From: Brevundimonas sp.
GTDB lineage: Bacteria > Pseudomonadota > Alphaproteobacteria > Caulobacterales > Caulobacteraceae
Length of the DNA: 64,000 nt
Assembly: GCA_027531145.1 (NCBI GenBank)
Contig: JAPZRF010000001.1
Location: forward strand, 62,001 to 126,000
Reading direction: 5' to 3'
Shown here: in pieces, positions 19,482-28,955 of the stretch
How the letters are laid out: each line of letters starts with the position of its first letter
How positions within the stretch are numbered: the first letter of the stretch is position 1
The notes under the pieces: generated by a model
The model's input: the letters and a program-made list of their open reading frames with translations, nothing else
Databases searched by the model: none
Told to the model about the DNA's origin: nothing
Translations under genes and position numbers: made by a program

Positions 19482-20384
19482 TCAGTCTAGCCGCAGGGCC
19501 CGGGCCAGCAGCCGCGCCTCCTCGGCCCGGCTGGACCCCGCCCGCCAGGCCACCACGATCTCGCGCCGCGGCCCCGGCTGGCTCTCCCCGGCGAGGCGGC
19601 GCACCACCACGCCGGGCCGGTCCGCCAGTCCGGCCTTGATGGCCATGGCCGGCAGGAAGGACACGCCGAGGCCGGCCCCGATCATCTGCACCAGGGTCGG
19701 CAGGCTGGTGGCGGCGAACACGTCCTCTCCGCGCGGCACCTCCAGCTCGAGCGCGGCCAGGGCCTGGTCGCGCAGGCAGTGGCCGTCCTCCAGCAGGATC
19801 AGGTCGTCGGCGGCCAGTGCGGCAGGTGCCAGCGCCCCGGGGGCCGCCAGCGGGTGGCCCTGCGGGACCACGGCCAGGATCTCGTCATCGCCGATCACCG
19901 CATGTTCCAGCCCCGGGATGGCGTAGGGAAGGGCGATGACCACCGCGTCGAGACGGCCGACCTTGAGCTGGGCCACCAGACGCGAGGTCAGGTCCTCGCG
20001 GATGAACAGGCGCAGAGCCGGATGCGCCGCCTGCAGCGCCGGCAGCCGGGCCGGCAGCAGGAAGGGGGCAACGGTCGGAATGACGCCGAGCCGGAAGCGG
20101 CCGCTCAGCGGCCGGCCGGCGTTGCGCGCGGCCTCGACCAGGTCCTCGACCCGGGCCAGCACATCCTCGGCGCGGCGCACCGCCTCCTGGCCGATGGGGG
20201 TCAGCTGTACCTGGCTGCGGGTGCGCTCGACCACGGGGCCGCCCAGGATCTTCTCCAGCTCCTGCACCCCGGACGACAGGGCCGGCTGGCTGACGTGCGC
20301 GGCCTCGGCCGCCCGGCTGAAGGAGCCGTGCTCGGCGAGCAGTTTCAGGTACTGCAGCTGGCGCAGGGTGGGGAGCATGTTCAA
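19482..20384 (-). CDS. LysR-family regulator, OxyR-like
   Basis: A 300-residue LysR regulator: winged helix-turn-helix at about residues 5-65 (LRQLQYLKLLAEHGSFSRAA, SQPALSSGVQELE) and a periplasmic-binding-like effector domain from about 95. The sequence LLEDGHCLRDQAL at 198-209 is the OxyR peroxide-sensing block, with Cys203 in the place of E. coli Cys199. The resolving cysteine expected nine residues later is Leu212. So it is OxyR-like, but may not use the classical disulfide. It lies downstream of murI on the same strand, and no peroxidase gene is adjacent. Confidence 0.85.
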   Translation of the reverse strand: MNMLPTLRQLQYLKLLAEHGSFSRAAEAAHVSQPALSSGVQELEKILGGPVVERTRSQVQLTPIGQEAVRRAEDVLARVEDLVEAARNAGRPLSGRFRLGVIPTVAPFLLPARLPALQAAHPALRLFIREDLTSRLVAQLKVGRLDAVVIALPYAIPGLEHAVIGDDEILAVVPQGHPLAAPGALAPAALAADDLILLEDGHCLRDQALAALELEVPRGEDVFAATSLPTLVQMIGAGLGVSFLPAMAIKAGLADRPGVVVRRLAGESQPGPRREIVVAWRAGSSRAEEARLLARALRLD

Positions 20385-20445
20385 GATATGCCCTATCCAA
20401 ACTCACGGACCAATAGATGAATCTTATCCGGAGCCGGTGCCTGGG

Positions 20446-21297
20446 TCAGGCCGCCGTGAAGGTCAGGGGCGCGCCCCAGAAGCGGGCGATCAGGGCGGAC
20501 TGGGGCCCCGGCTGGCCGGTGGTCAGGAAATCACGCCGACCGGACTGGCCGAGGTCATACTCGGGGTGGCGAGCGAAATAGCGCGCCAGCGCATCGGCCA
20601 CCGCCTGCGGCTGGTGGATCACCGGCGTGCCCGGCGGCAGGGCCTCGGCGAACAGATCGGAGATGATCTCGTAGTGGGTGCAGCCCAGCACGGCGCGGTC
20701 CGGGTGCCGGCCGATGCGGCGGCGCAGGGCGTCGACGTGGTCGCGCACCACCACCCGCAGCTCCTCCTCCGGTGCCCCCAGCTCGATCAGACCGGCCAGG
20801 CCCGGGCAGGCCTCGGAAAAGACCGCCAGATCCTCGCTGCGCTTGTCGATCTCGATCTCGTAGACCCGGCTCATGGCCGTGGCGGCGGTACAGAACACCC
20901 CCAGCACGTCGATGGCGGACTTGCGCTCGGCCAGCGGGTCGATCTCGTGGCTCCACGGCTGGCCAGTGGCGGCCTCGATGGTCGGCACGATGATGCCCAG
21001 CACATTGACCGGTCGGCTGCGGCGCGCGCGCTCCTCCGGCAGCCAGGTCTGCTGTAGCCGACGCAGGGCGATGGCGCTGGCAGTGTTGCAGGCCAGCACG
21101 ACCACCGAGGCGCCGGCGTCGAACAGCCGGGCGCAGCCGGCCCGGGTCAGCTGGACGATGTCCTCGCCGCCGCGCCCGCCGTAGGGGGCATGGGCCTGGT
21201 CGGCCAGATAGACGAGGTCGCACGCGGCGAAGCGCGTGGTCAGTTCACGGTGCACGGTCAGCCCGCCCACCCCGGAATCGAAGACGCCGATGGCCAT
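20446..21297 (-). CDS. murI: Glutamate racemase
   Basis: Makes D-glutamate for peptidoglycan. The 283-residue product has the two catalytic cysteines in VVVLACNTASAIAL (about residue 76) and VLGCTHYEII (about residue 193), and the N-terminal GVFDSGVGGLTVHREL. A GIIVPTIEA block stands where GxVxP is usual. Family identity is clear. The gene diverges from the M3 peptidase gene across about 120 bp, and the OxyR-like gene follows by about 60 nt. Confidence 0.94.
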   Translation of the reverse strand: MAIGVFDSGVGGLTVHRELTTRFAACDLVYLADQAHAPYGGRGGEDIVQLTRAGCARLFDAGASVVVLACNTASAIALRRLQQTWLPEERARRSRPVNVLGIIVPTIEAATGQPWSHEIDPLAERKSAIDVLGVFCTAATAMSRVYEIEIDKRSEDLAVFSEACPGLAGLIELGAPEEELRVVVRDHVDALRRRIGRHPDRAVLGCTHYEIISDLFAEALPPGTPVIHQPQAVADALARYFARHPEYDLGQSGRRDFLTTGQPGPQSALIARFWGAPLTFTAA

Positions 21298-21420
21298 GCA
21301 GCGGCGTGTAGCCGCAGCTTGCTTCGTCGTCCAACGGCATTACTGGTCGTTCATGTGACGATCGTGCCAACTCGGCCTAGGGTGCGCTCACGTCTCCAGG
21401 TCGATGAACAGGATGTTCCC

Positions 21421-23586
21421 ATGCAAAGACGCCAGCTTCTTGTCGGGGGCGCTAGCCTGATGGCGCTTTCCGGATGCGCCACCGCAGGCGCGATGGGCGG
21501 CACCGGCACCGCGAGCGCCGACGAACTGGCCATCGCCAAGGCGGTTCTGCCTGTCCAGACGCCGCGCGCCGAACTGCTTCAGCCCTGGACCGGTCCCTAC
21601 GAGGGCGTTCCGCCCTGGCCCTCGGTCACCGCAGACAAGCTGCGGGCCGCGATCCTGGAAGGCATCGAGCTCCAGCGCGCCGAGATCGCGGCGATCGCCA
21701 ACAATCCCGAGCCGCCGACCTTCGCCAACACCATGGTCGCCATGCAGCTGGCGGGCCAGCCGCTGGACCGCGCCGTGTCGATCTTTGGTGTGATGACGTC
21801 CAATATCGGCTCTGACGACTACAACGCCGTCGACACGGAGGTCTCGCCCCTGCTGTCGGCCGCCGGCGACGAAACGACCTTCAACGAGCCCCTGTTCCAG
21901 CGCATCAGGGCCGTGGCCGTCAGCGCCCGCGCGGCCGGCCTAAGCCCGGAGCAGACCCGCCTCACCGAACGCAGCCGCGACGCCTTCATCCGCAATGGCG
22001 CGGCGCTGGACGCCGCCGGCAAGGCCGAGCTGGGCCGCATCAACACCGCGCTCGCCAATGCCTTCACCAGCTTCGGCCAGAAGGTCGTCGCCGACGAGAA
22101 CACCTGGACCGTTATCCCTAACGAGGCCGGCGTCGCCGGTTTGCCCGACAGCAACAAGGCCGCCGCAGCGGCGGCTGCCCGGTCGCGCAACCTCCAGGGC
22201 TGGGCCATCGTCAACACCCGTTCCAGCGTCGACCCTTTCCTGACCTTCGCCGATGACCGGAACCTGCGCGAACAGGTCTGGCGCAAGTTCGTGGGCCGCG
22301 GCGACAACGGCGACCGAAACGACACTAACGCCATCATAGCCGAGATCGTGCGCCTGCGGGCCCACCGTGCCCGGCTGCTGGGGTACGCCAACCACGCAGA
22401 GTGGCGCATGCAGGACACCATGGCGCGCACGCCCGCTGCCGCCGTGGAGTTGATGATGCGCGTGTGGGAACCGGCCAAGGCGCGGGTCACCCGGGAAGTC
22501 GCCGACATGCGCGAGATCGCCGGTCACGACATCGAGCCGTGGGACTATCTCTACTACGCCGAGAAGGTCCGCAAGGCGACGTACGACCTCGACCAGAATG
22601 AACTGAAGCCCTACTTCGAGCTGAACGCGGTCAAGCGCGGCGCCTTCTATATGGCCGAGCGGCTGTACGGCTTCACCTTCACGCCGGTTCCAGCCGGCAG
22701 CGTTCCGGGCTTCCATCCGGACGTCGAAGTGTTCGAGGTCAAGAACAAGTCCGACGACTCACACGTCGGCCTGTTCTACTCCGACGACTTCGCCCGTGCC
22801 GGCAAGCGGTCAGGAGCCTGGATGACCAGCTACCGCATCGGCTACGGCTACGAGGGTGGCGGCAACAAGCTGGTGTCGAACAACAACAACTTCATCAAGG
22901 CGGAAGGCGGCCAGCCGATCCTGATCTCTCTGGACGATGCCCAGACCCTGTTCCACGAGTTCGGCCACGCGCTTCACTTCCTGTCCTACGAGGTCCGCTA
23001 TCCGGCCCTGGGCGGCACGCCGCGCGACTACGTCGAGTATCCGTCGCAGGTGCACGAGCACTGGGTGCTGAGCCGGCCGATCATCGACGGCTTCATGCGC
23101 CACTACGAAACCGGCGAGCCCATGCCCCAGGCGCTGGTCGACAAGATCGAGGCGGCGGCCACCTTCAACCAGGGCTACGCCACAGTCAGCTACCTGTCCT
23201 CGGCGCTGGTCGACATGGACCTGCACACCCGGGCGACGCCGCCGACCGACATCGACGCCTTCGAGCGCGAGAGCCTGGCACGCTATGGCATGCCGCGGGA
23301 GATCGCCATGCGGCACCGCCTGCCGCAGTTCAATCACCTGTTCACATCGGACGCCTACTCGGCCGGCTACTACAGCTACCTGTGGTCCGAGGTGATGGAC
23401 GCGGACACCTGGGCCTATTTCGAGGAGTCCGGGGACGTGTTCAACCCGGACATCGGTGCCCGCTACAAGGCCATCATCCTGGCCGAGGGCAATTCGACGG
23501 ACCGGGCCGAGGCCTACCGCCGCTTCCGCGGCCGCGACCCGGATGTGGCGGCGCTGCTGCGCGTGCGCGGCTTCCCCACGAGCTGA
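21421..23586 (+). CDS. M3 family metallopeptidase (peptidyl-dipeptidase Dcp-like) lipoprotein
   Basis: A 721-residue zinc peptidase of the Dcp/oligopeptidase A type. The start MQRRQLLVGGASLMALSGCA gives a short signal with a twin-arginine-like RRQLL and a lipobox LSGC (Cys19), so it is probably a periplasmic lipoprotein. The zinc motif is FHEFGHALHF at about residues 511-520, with a downstream glutamate in YVEYPSQVHEHW. It cleaves dipeptides from peptide C-termini in this family. Adjacent genes give no clear functional link. Confidence 0.92.
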   Translation: MQRRQLLVGGASLMALSGCATAGAMGGTGTASADELAIAKAVLPVQTPRAELLQPWTGPYEGVPPWPSVTADKLRAAILEGIELQRAEIAAIANNPEPPTFANTMVAMQLAGQPLDRAVSIFGVMTSNIGSDDYNAVDTEVSPLLSAAGDETTFNEPLFQRIRAVAVSARAAGLSPEQTRLTERSRDAFIRNGAALDAAGKAELGRINTALANAFTSFGQKVVADENTWTVIPNEAGVAGLPDSNKAAAAAAARSRNLQGWAIVNTRSSVDPFLTFADDRNLREQVWRKFVGRGDNGDRNDTNAIIAEIVRLRAHRARLLGYANHAEWRMQDTMARTPAAAVELMMRVWEPAKARVTREVADMREIAGHDIEPWDYLYYAEKVRKATYDLDQNELKPYFELNAVKRGAFYMAERLYGFTFTPVPAGSVPGFHPDVEVFEVKNKSDDSHVGLFYSDDFARAGKRSGAWMTSYRIGYGYEGGGNKLVSNNNNFIKAEGGQPILISLDDAQTLFHEFGHALHFLSYEVRYPALGGTPRDYVEYPSQVHEHWVLSRPIIDGFMRHYETGEPMPQALVDKIEAAATFNQGYATVSYLSSALVDMDLHTRATPPTDIDAFERESLARYGMPREIAMRHRLPQFNHLFTSDAYSAGYYSYLWSEVMDADTWAYFEESGDVFNPDIGARYKAIILAEGNSTDRAEAYRRFRGRDPDVAALLRVRGFPTS

Positions 23587-23653
23587 CGCGGTCGTGCAGC
23601 CTTGCGGGTAGCTCCCGCGCAGCTCACCGGCTCAGGGAATGGAGCCGTCGCGG

Positions 23654-25606
23654 TCAAGACCGCGGCAGCTCTTCTTCCTCGGCCGGCGCCGCATGCTCTG
23701 CAATGGCGGTGAACAGGCTGAGCGGATCGATCGGCTTGGTCACATGTCCCTGCAGACCCGCGGCTCGACATTGCTCGATCTGCTCGGGCATGACATTCGC
23801 CGTCAGGGCCACGATGGGCGTCGCGGCGGCGCGGCCGGGCAGGGCGCGGATGGCGCGAGCCGCAGACAGGCCGTCCATGACGGGCATCTGCATGTCCATC
23901 AAGACAAGGTCGTAGTTTTCAGCCTGGAGCGCCTGAACGGCCAGAGCGCCATTCTCGACGATGTGTAGCTGGATATCGAGAGGCGCGACCAGGGCCGTGA
24001 CGAGCGCCTGATTGGCCGCATTATCCTCGGCGAGCAGGACGCGCAGCCGGCGTTCCAGGGCGGCTAGCGGCTGGGCGCACGCACTGCGCGTGTCGCTTTC
24101 GGCCGGCATGAGCGCGACGCGGAAGCGGAAAGTCGAACCCGAGTGGCCGTCGCTCTCCGCTCCGATCTCACCACCCATCATCTCGACCAGTCGTCGCGAA
24201 ATCGCCAGTCCCAGGCCGGTGCCGCCGTAGCGCCGTGAAACGGATGCGTCCGCCTGGGTGAAGCGGTCGAACATCTGGTCGATCCTGGCAGGATCCAGCC
24301 CCACGCCTGTGTCCCGAACCTCTACCGACAGCCAAGAACGCGCACCGTCGGGCTCCACCCGCAGGACAACCCCGACCTCTCCCCGGTCGGTGAACTTCAC
24401 GGCATTCGAGACGAGATTGAGGAGGACCTGACGCAGCCTTGCGGCATCGCCGGTGAGCCAAACGCCTTCGGGCGCTTCGCAGGTCAGGCGCAGGCCCTTG
24501 TCTTCGGCCTGGCCGCCCAACAAGGCGGTGACGCCTGCGCCGAGTTCCGCGACCGAGAAGGCCTCTTCCACGAGACCGAGTGCTCCGGCCTCAAGTTTGG
24601 AGAGATCAAGTATGTCGTTGACCACGGCGAGCAGGGTCTCGCCGGCGCTGCGGATCAGACTCAGGTGTTTGCGATCCGTCTCGGACAGGCCGCCGTCCCT
24701 TCCGACAAGGCGCGAAAAGCCCAGAATGCTGGTCAGAGGCGTGCGCAGCTCATGGCTCATGTTGGCCAGGAACTCACCCTTGGCGAGCGAGGCCGCCTCG
24801 GCCTCCTGCCGGGCCTGGATCAGGGCCGCTTCCGCTTCCTTCCTCGGGGTGATGTCGCGCACCACATCGACGATTTCGGTCAGTCGGCCGGCCCCGTTGA
24901 CGATCAGACGTGGATTGGCCTCAAGCCAGATCACGCGGCCATCCTTGTGTCGGGCGCGACACTCATAGCCCTTGGAGCTGATCAGCTCGCCCCGCGCTAT
25001 CCTGTCCTGAAGCAGGGCGCGGATCCGCGGAACATCCTCCTCGACCACGACATCGGTCGGATCCATACCGGCGATCTCGGCTGGCGAGTAGCCCAGCACA
25101 GCCCGCGATGCCGGAGAGGCGAAGGTGATGCCGGAGTCGATCCGTATTCGGATGACCATATCCGACGTGTGCTCGGCCACGAATCGAAAGGCTCGCTCGC
25201 TCTCGAACAGGGCCTGATCATCAACGTCGTCGGTGACGTCGAAATTCAGGCCGAAGACCGCCTGACGACCCTCGGCATCCGGAGGCCCGCGCTGCCCCCA
25301 ACTAATAACCTGGCGTACTTCTCCGGATGGTCGAAGCACGCGGTAGCGCATGCGAACCAGATGATCTGACAGAAACATCTTCGGCCACGCTCGTGCGACA
25401 GTATTGGTGTCGTCTGGATGATAGAGCAGGAAGAGTTTCTCGACGGGTGGCACTCCGCCGGCGGGATCAAGCCCGAAAATCTTGTACATGGCCGGCGACC
25501 ACCAGGCCGTCCGATCAGCCCGAACCCGCCACCAGCCCACGCCCGACGCATTGAGGCAAGTCATCGCGATAGCGACCGAATCTGCGTCTTCCGTGTCTGT
25601 CCTCAT
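23654..25606 (-). CDS. PAS-PAS hybrid histidine kinase with receiver domain
   Basis: A 650-residue soluble hybrid kinase. Two PAS domains occupy about residues 15-130 and 138-255, the second closing with DVVRDITPRKEAEAAL. HisKA follows with H285 in ANMSHELRTPLTSILG, then HATPase (NLVSNAVKF at 398-406, GGTGLGLAIS at 461-470) and a receiver at about 521-640 with D571 (LVLMDMQMP) and K near AAGLQGHVTKP. No membrane segments. No cognate regulator is adjacent. Sampled stretches are nearer 60% GC than the surrounding 70%, so it may be a later acquisition. Signal unknown. Confidence 0.9.
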   Translation of the reverse strand: MRTDTEDADSVAIAMTCLNASGVGWWRVRADRTAWWSPAMYKIFGLDPAGGVPPVEKLFLLYHPDDTNTVARAWPKMFLSDHLVRMRYRVLRPSGEVRQVISWGQRGPPDAEGRQAVFGLNFDVTDDVDDQALFESERAFRFVAEHTSDMVIRIRIDSGITFASPASRAVLGYSPAEIAGMDPTDVVVEEDVPRIRALLQDRIARGELISSKGYECRARHKDGRVIWLEANPRLIVNGAGRLTEIVDVVRDITPRKEAEAALIQARQEAEAASLAKGEFLANMSHELRTPLTSILGFSRLVGRDGGLSETDRKHLSLIRSAGETLLAVVNDILDLSKLEAGALGLVEEAFSVAELGAGVTALLGGQAEDKGLRLTCEAPEGVWLTGDAARLRQVLLNLVSNAVKFTDRGEVGVVLRVEPDGARSWLSVEVRDTGVGLDPARIDQMFDRFTQADASVSRRYGGTGLGLAISRRLVEMMGGEIGAESDGHSGSTFRFRVALMPAESDTRSACAQPLAALERRLRVLLAEDNAANQALVTALVAPLDIQLHIVENGALAVQALQAENYDLVLMDMQMPVMDGLSAARAIRALPGRAAATPIVALTANVMPEQIEQCRAAGLQGHVTKPIDPLSLFTAIAEHAAPAEEEELPRS

Positions 25607-25795
25607 GCGCGCCCCTGAACCTCAGATCTCAGGATGGCGCGAGAATTGCTTCAATCCGGTGAACGGCATTCTGGTCTCGGGTACCCGGTTCCTCCCTGTG
25701 CTCTGGTTCAGCCCGGCAAGGCAGCCAACGGGACCGATCGAAGCCCGGGCGATCAAGGGGCCCAATGTCTGGCTTCGTGGTCGTGCGCCTTCCCT

Positions 25796-28492
25796 CTAGC
25801 CGCTGTTCCTCAAGCCGGCGGCGATGCCGTTTATCGCCAGCAGGATCCCGGCGCGCACGCGCGGATCGTCGTCCCCGGCGCGGCGGCGGCGGATCAGCTC
25901 GATCTGCACATGGTTGAGCGGCTCGACATAGGGCATGCGCAGCCGGATCAGCCGGTCCAGCCCCGGCTGGCGCGCCAGCAGCTCGTCCTGGCCGGTGATG
26001 TCGAGCAGGGTCTGGCGCGTCAGGTCGTACTCGGCCTGCAGCGCCCCGTGGATGCGGGCCGCCAGCGCCTGGTCCGGGACAAGGGCGGCGTAGCGCCGGG
26101 CGATGGTCATGTCGGCCTTGGCCATGACCATCTCCATGTTCTGCAGCAGGGTGGTGAAGAAGGGCCAGTCCCGCGCCATGGCGCGCAGCTCGTCGAGGTC
26201 GGCCCCGGCGTCGCGCACGGCCGAGCCAAAGCCGAACCAGCCCGGCAGCATGATCCGGCTCTGCGACCAGCTGAACACCCAGGGAATGGCGCGCAGGTCC
26301 TCGATGCGTGACGAGGCGGTGCGCGAGGCCGGCCGCGAGCCGATCTTCAGGTCGGCGATCTCGGCGATCGGCGTGGCGGCGCGGAAGTAGTCCACGAACC
26401 CCTCGGTCTCGTAGACCAGGGCGCGGTAGGCCTGCATCGAGGCGTCCGACAGCCGGCCCATGGTGGCGCCATGGCGGGCACCGAAGGCGTCGTCGCCCTC
26501 CGGGCGCAGGGAGCTGAGCAGGACGCCGCAGGTCAGGGCCTCGAGGTTGCGCCGGGCGATATCCGGGTCGCCGTACTTGTTGGCGATGACCTCGCCCTGT
26601 TCGGTGACGCGGATGCGGCCCTGCACCGTGCCGCGCGGCTGGGCCACCACCCCGGCGAAGCTGGAGCCGCCGCCGCGCCCCACCGCCCCGCCGCGGCCGT
26701 GGAACAGCTGCAGCCGCACGCCAAAGCCGGCCGCCACCTCCAGCAGGCCGCGCGAGGCCTCGTTCAGCTCCCAGCCCGAGGTCAGGTAGGAGCCGTCCTT
26801 GTTGGAGTCGGAGTAGCCGATCATCACCTCCTGCACCCCGCGGTCGCGGGCCACGGCGGCGGCGGCCGGGCTGGCCAGAAGGCGTTCGAGGGTGGCGCGG
26901 GCGGCGCGCAGGTCGTCGATGGTCTCGAACAGGGGCGCGGCCTGGATCGGGCAGGTGCCCGGATCCTCCGGCCGGAACAGCCCGACCTCCTTGAGCAGCA
27001 GATAGACCTCGAGCAGGTCGGACGCCGCGTCGGTCTTGGAGACGATGTGGGTGCGGATGGCGTGCGGGCCGAAGCGGGCCACCGCCTCCGCGGCCGCCTG
27101 CAGGATGGCGCGCTCCTTCAGCGTCTCTTCGCCATAGGCGGCATAGGGGCTGAACAGGGGCCGGGGCGAGGCCAGCTCGGCCTCCAGCACGGCCAGCCGG
27201 CCGGCCTCGTCCAGCGTGCCATAGTCGGGGCAGACCCCGGCGACGCGCAGCAGCTCGGCCACCACCCGCTCGTGCACGTCCGAGTTCTGGCGCAGGTCGA
27301 GGGTGGCGAGGTGGAAGCCGAACACCTCTACCGCCGCGATCAGGGTCGGCAGCGGCCCCTCGGCGAAGACCGCCCCATGGTGGGCCACGAGGCTGTCCTG
27401 CAGCACGGTCAGATCGGCGTGGAAGGCCTCGGACCCGTCATAGGCGGGGGCGACGAAGCCGGGGGCGCGCGGGGCCGGCTCGCCGCCCAGCGCCAGATGG
27501 GTCGCCGCCAGCCGGGCGTAGATGTGGGTCAGGGCCTTGCGGTAGGGCTCCAGCGCCCGGTGCGGCGAAGGATCGCCGGAGGACTCCGCCAGGGCCGCCA
27601 GCTGCGGCGAGACCCCGGCGAGGCTGGACGACAGGCTGAGCTCGGCACCGAGGCCGTGCACCGCCTCCAGATAGAAGCGCAGGGCGGCCCGGGCCTGGGT
27701 GGCGAAGGCGGCCCTCAGGGTGCCGGCGTCGACATTGGGGTTGCCGTCGCGGTCGCCGCCGACCCAGCTACCGATGCGCAGAAAGGCCGGCAGGTCCGGC
27801 GCGTCCAGCCGCCGCCGCCAGTCGAGCAACCGGTCCGGCACCGCACGCATGAACACCCGCTCAAGGAAGGAGGTGACAGTGTCGATCTCGTCCTGCACCA
27901 CCAGGCCCGAGGCGCGCACCAGCCGGGTGCCCCACAGGATGATGATCTGGCGACGCAGCTCCGGCGTCACCTCCAGCATCTCGCCCGAATGGTCCAGCAG
28001 GTCGGAGATGGCCGCCAGCCGGTCGATCACGCTCTTGCGTCGCACCTCGGACGGGTGAGCGGTCAGCACCGGCGAGATCAGTCCGCCGGCCAGCACGTCG
28101 CGCGCCTCGGCGGGGCTGCGGCCTTCATCGGCCAGCCGGCGCAGGGCGCCCTCGGGCGTGTCCGGCCGCTCGCCTGCGGCACCACGGTCGCGGGCATGGC
28201 GCTTGCCGGCCCGGTCCTCGGCGATATTGGCCAGCAGGGAGAAGGCGGCGAAGCCGTGGGCCAGCCCGACCGCCTGGTCCAGCGGCAGGTCGCTGAGCAG
28301 GGCCTCCAGTCGCGCCGCGCCATTGGCCCCCGGGTGGCGATGATAGGCCACCGAGGCCTGACGCACCGCCTCGATGCGGTCGTACAGGGCCTCGCCGCTC
28401 TCAGCGCGCATGACCTCGCCGAGCAGGGTTCCGAGCGCGCGCACCTCCTCGCGCAGATGGTCGTCGGACACGGGCTCGGCGGCCTGGATCAT
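25796..28492 (-). CDS. ppc: Phosphoenolpyruvate carboxylase
   Basis: Carboxylates PEP to oxaloacetate, an anaplerotic reaction. The 898-residue product starts [17 protein letters not shown]; the frame stays open far upstream but through repeat sequence, so the ATG at 28492 is preferred. Active-site blocks are [13 protein letters not shown] (catalytic His; HPSE where HPTE is usual), [27 protein letters not shown] and [15 protein letters not shown], and the C-terminus GLRNSG corresponds to the usual xNTG end. It points away from ffh. With maeB it sets flux between C3 and C4 acids. Confidence 0.96.
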   Translation of the reverse strand: MIQAAEPVSDDHLREEVRALGTLLGEVMRAESGEALYDRIEAVRQASVAYHRHPGANGAARLEALLSDLPLDQAVGLAHGFAAFSLLANIAEDRAGKRHARDRGAAGERPDTPEGALRRLADEGRSPAEARDVLAGGLISPVLTAHPSEVRRKSVIDRLAAISDLLDHSGEMLEVTPELRRQIIILWGTRLVRASGLVVQDEIDTVTSFLERVFMRAVPDRLLDWRRRLDAPDLPAFLRIGSWVGGDRDGNPNVDAGTLRAAFATQARAALRFYLEAVHGLGAELSLSSSLAGVSPQLAALAESSGDPSPHRALEPYRKALTHIYARLAATHLALGGEPAPRAPGFVAPAYDGSEAFHADLTVLQDSLVAHHGAVFAEGPLPTLIAAVEVFGFHLATLDLRQNSDVHERVVAELLRVAGVCPDYGTLDEAGRLAVLEAELASPRPLFSPYAAYGEETLKERAILQAAAEAVARFGPHAIRTHIVSKTDAASDLLEVYLLLKEVGLFRPEDPGTCPIQAAPLFETIDDLRAARATLERLLASPAAAAVARDRGVQEVMIGYSDSNKDGSYLTSGWELNEASRGLLEVAAGFGVRLQLFHGRGGAVGRGGGSSFAGVVAQPRGTVQGRIRVTEQGEVIANKYGDPDIARRNLEALTCGVLLSSLRPEGDDAFGARHGATMGRLSDASMQAYRALVYETEGFVDYFRAATPIAEIADLKIGSRPASRTASSRIEDLRAIPWVFSWSQSRIMLPGWFGFGSAVRDAGADLDELRAMARDWPFFTTLLQNMEMVMAKADMTIARRYAALVPDQALAARIHGALQAEYDLTRQTLLDITGQDELLARQPGLDRLIRLRMPYVEPLNHVQIELIRRRRAGDDDPRVRAGILLAINGIAAGLRNSG

Positions 28493-28955
28493 GGGACGGT
28501 CTCGCTGCGGGGAGGCAGATGGACCGAGCCTAGAGGCCCGCCGCGGACGTGACCACCGTCCGGGCGAACGCTGAAACGCAATGTGCGCGGGCGTGGGCAG
28601 CGCCCCTCCACCGCTTCGCGGTCCCCCTCCCCACTCTGTGGGGAGGAAACCCCCTCTCCTCCCCATGCAATGGGGAGGTGGCCTGGCGCAAAGCGACGGG
28701 ACGGAGGGGCCCGGATTCCCCCCTCGCCTTGCCTCCAGGTTGGTTTTCCGCCATAAGCCGGCGCTTCCGACGCAGGTGAACCTCGCGTCTCCACCTGCAC
28801 GACCCCCGCCAGGGCGCTGAAGCAGCGAGGCTCCGCGAGCCGAGCGATAGCGCACAAAGGACGGGACGAGGCAGGCGAGAACCCTCTGCCGACGTGATCG
28901 TCGCCAGGGGCCGTTGTCGTATGGAGCCGCCTCACCTGCGCACATGAGGTAGTTG
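28493..28955. other. Divergent ppc/ffh intergenic region
   Basis: About 460 bp between divergent ppc and ffh. It contains a family I repeat at 28602-28710. The stretch 28711-28955 holds no convincing gene or RNA: I looked for a signal recognition particle RNA because ffh is adjacent and did not find the conserved tetraloop region. It must carry the ffh and ppc promoters, but no clear sigma-70 boxes stand out. Confidence 0.5.
28602..28710. repeat. Dispersed intergenic repeat, family I, copy 2
   Basis: A 109-nt copy of the unit at 1555-1664. It opens GCCCCTCCACCGCTTCGCGG, identical to copy 1, has the hairpin CCTCCCCAC-TCT-GTGGGGAGG followed by CCTCCCCAT-GCA-ATGGGGAGG, and ends GGAGGGGC. It lies in the divergent ppc-ffh gap. 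Confidence 0.85.

Noticed and set aside
28530-28935. Minus-strand frames within the ppc-ffh gap
   Set aside because: Their translations come from the family I repeat and neighbouring low-complexity sequence; similar peptides arise from the other repeat copies.
28711-28955. Possible SRP RNA gene next to ffh
   Set aside because: I looked for the conserved GGAA-tetraloop helix and asymmetric loop of bacterial SRP RNA on both strands and did not find it.
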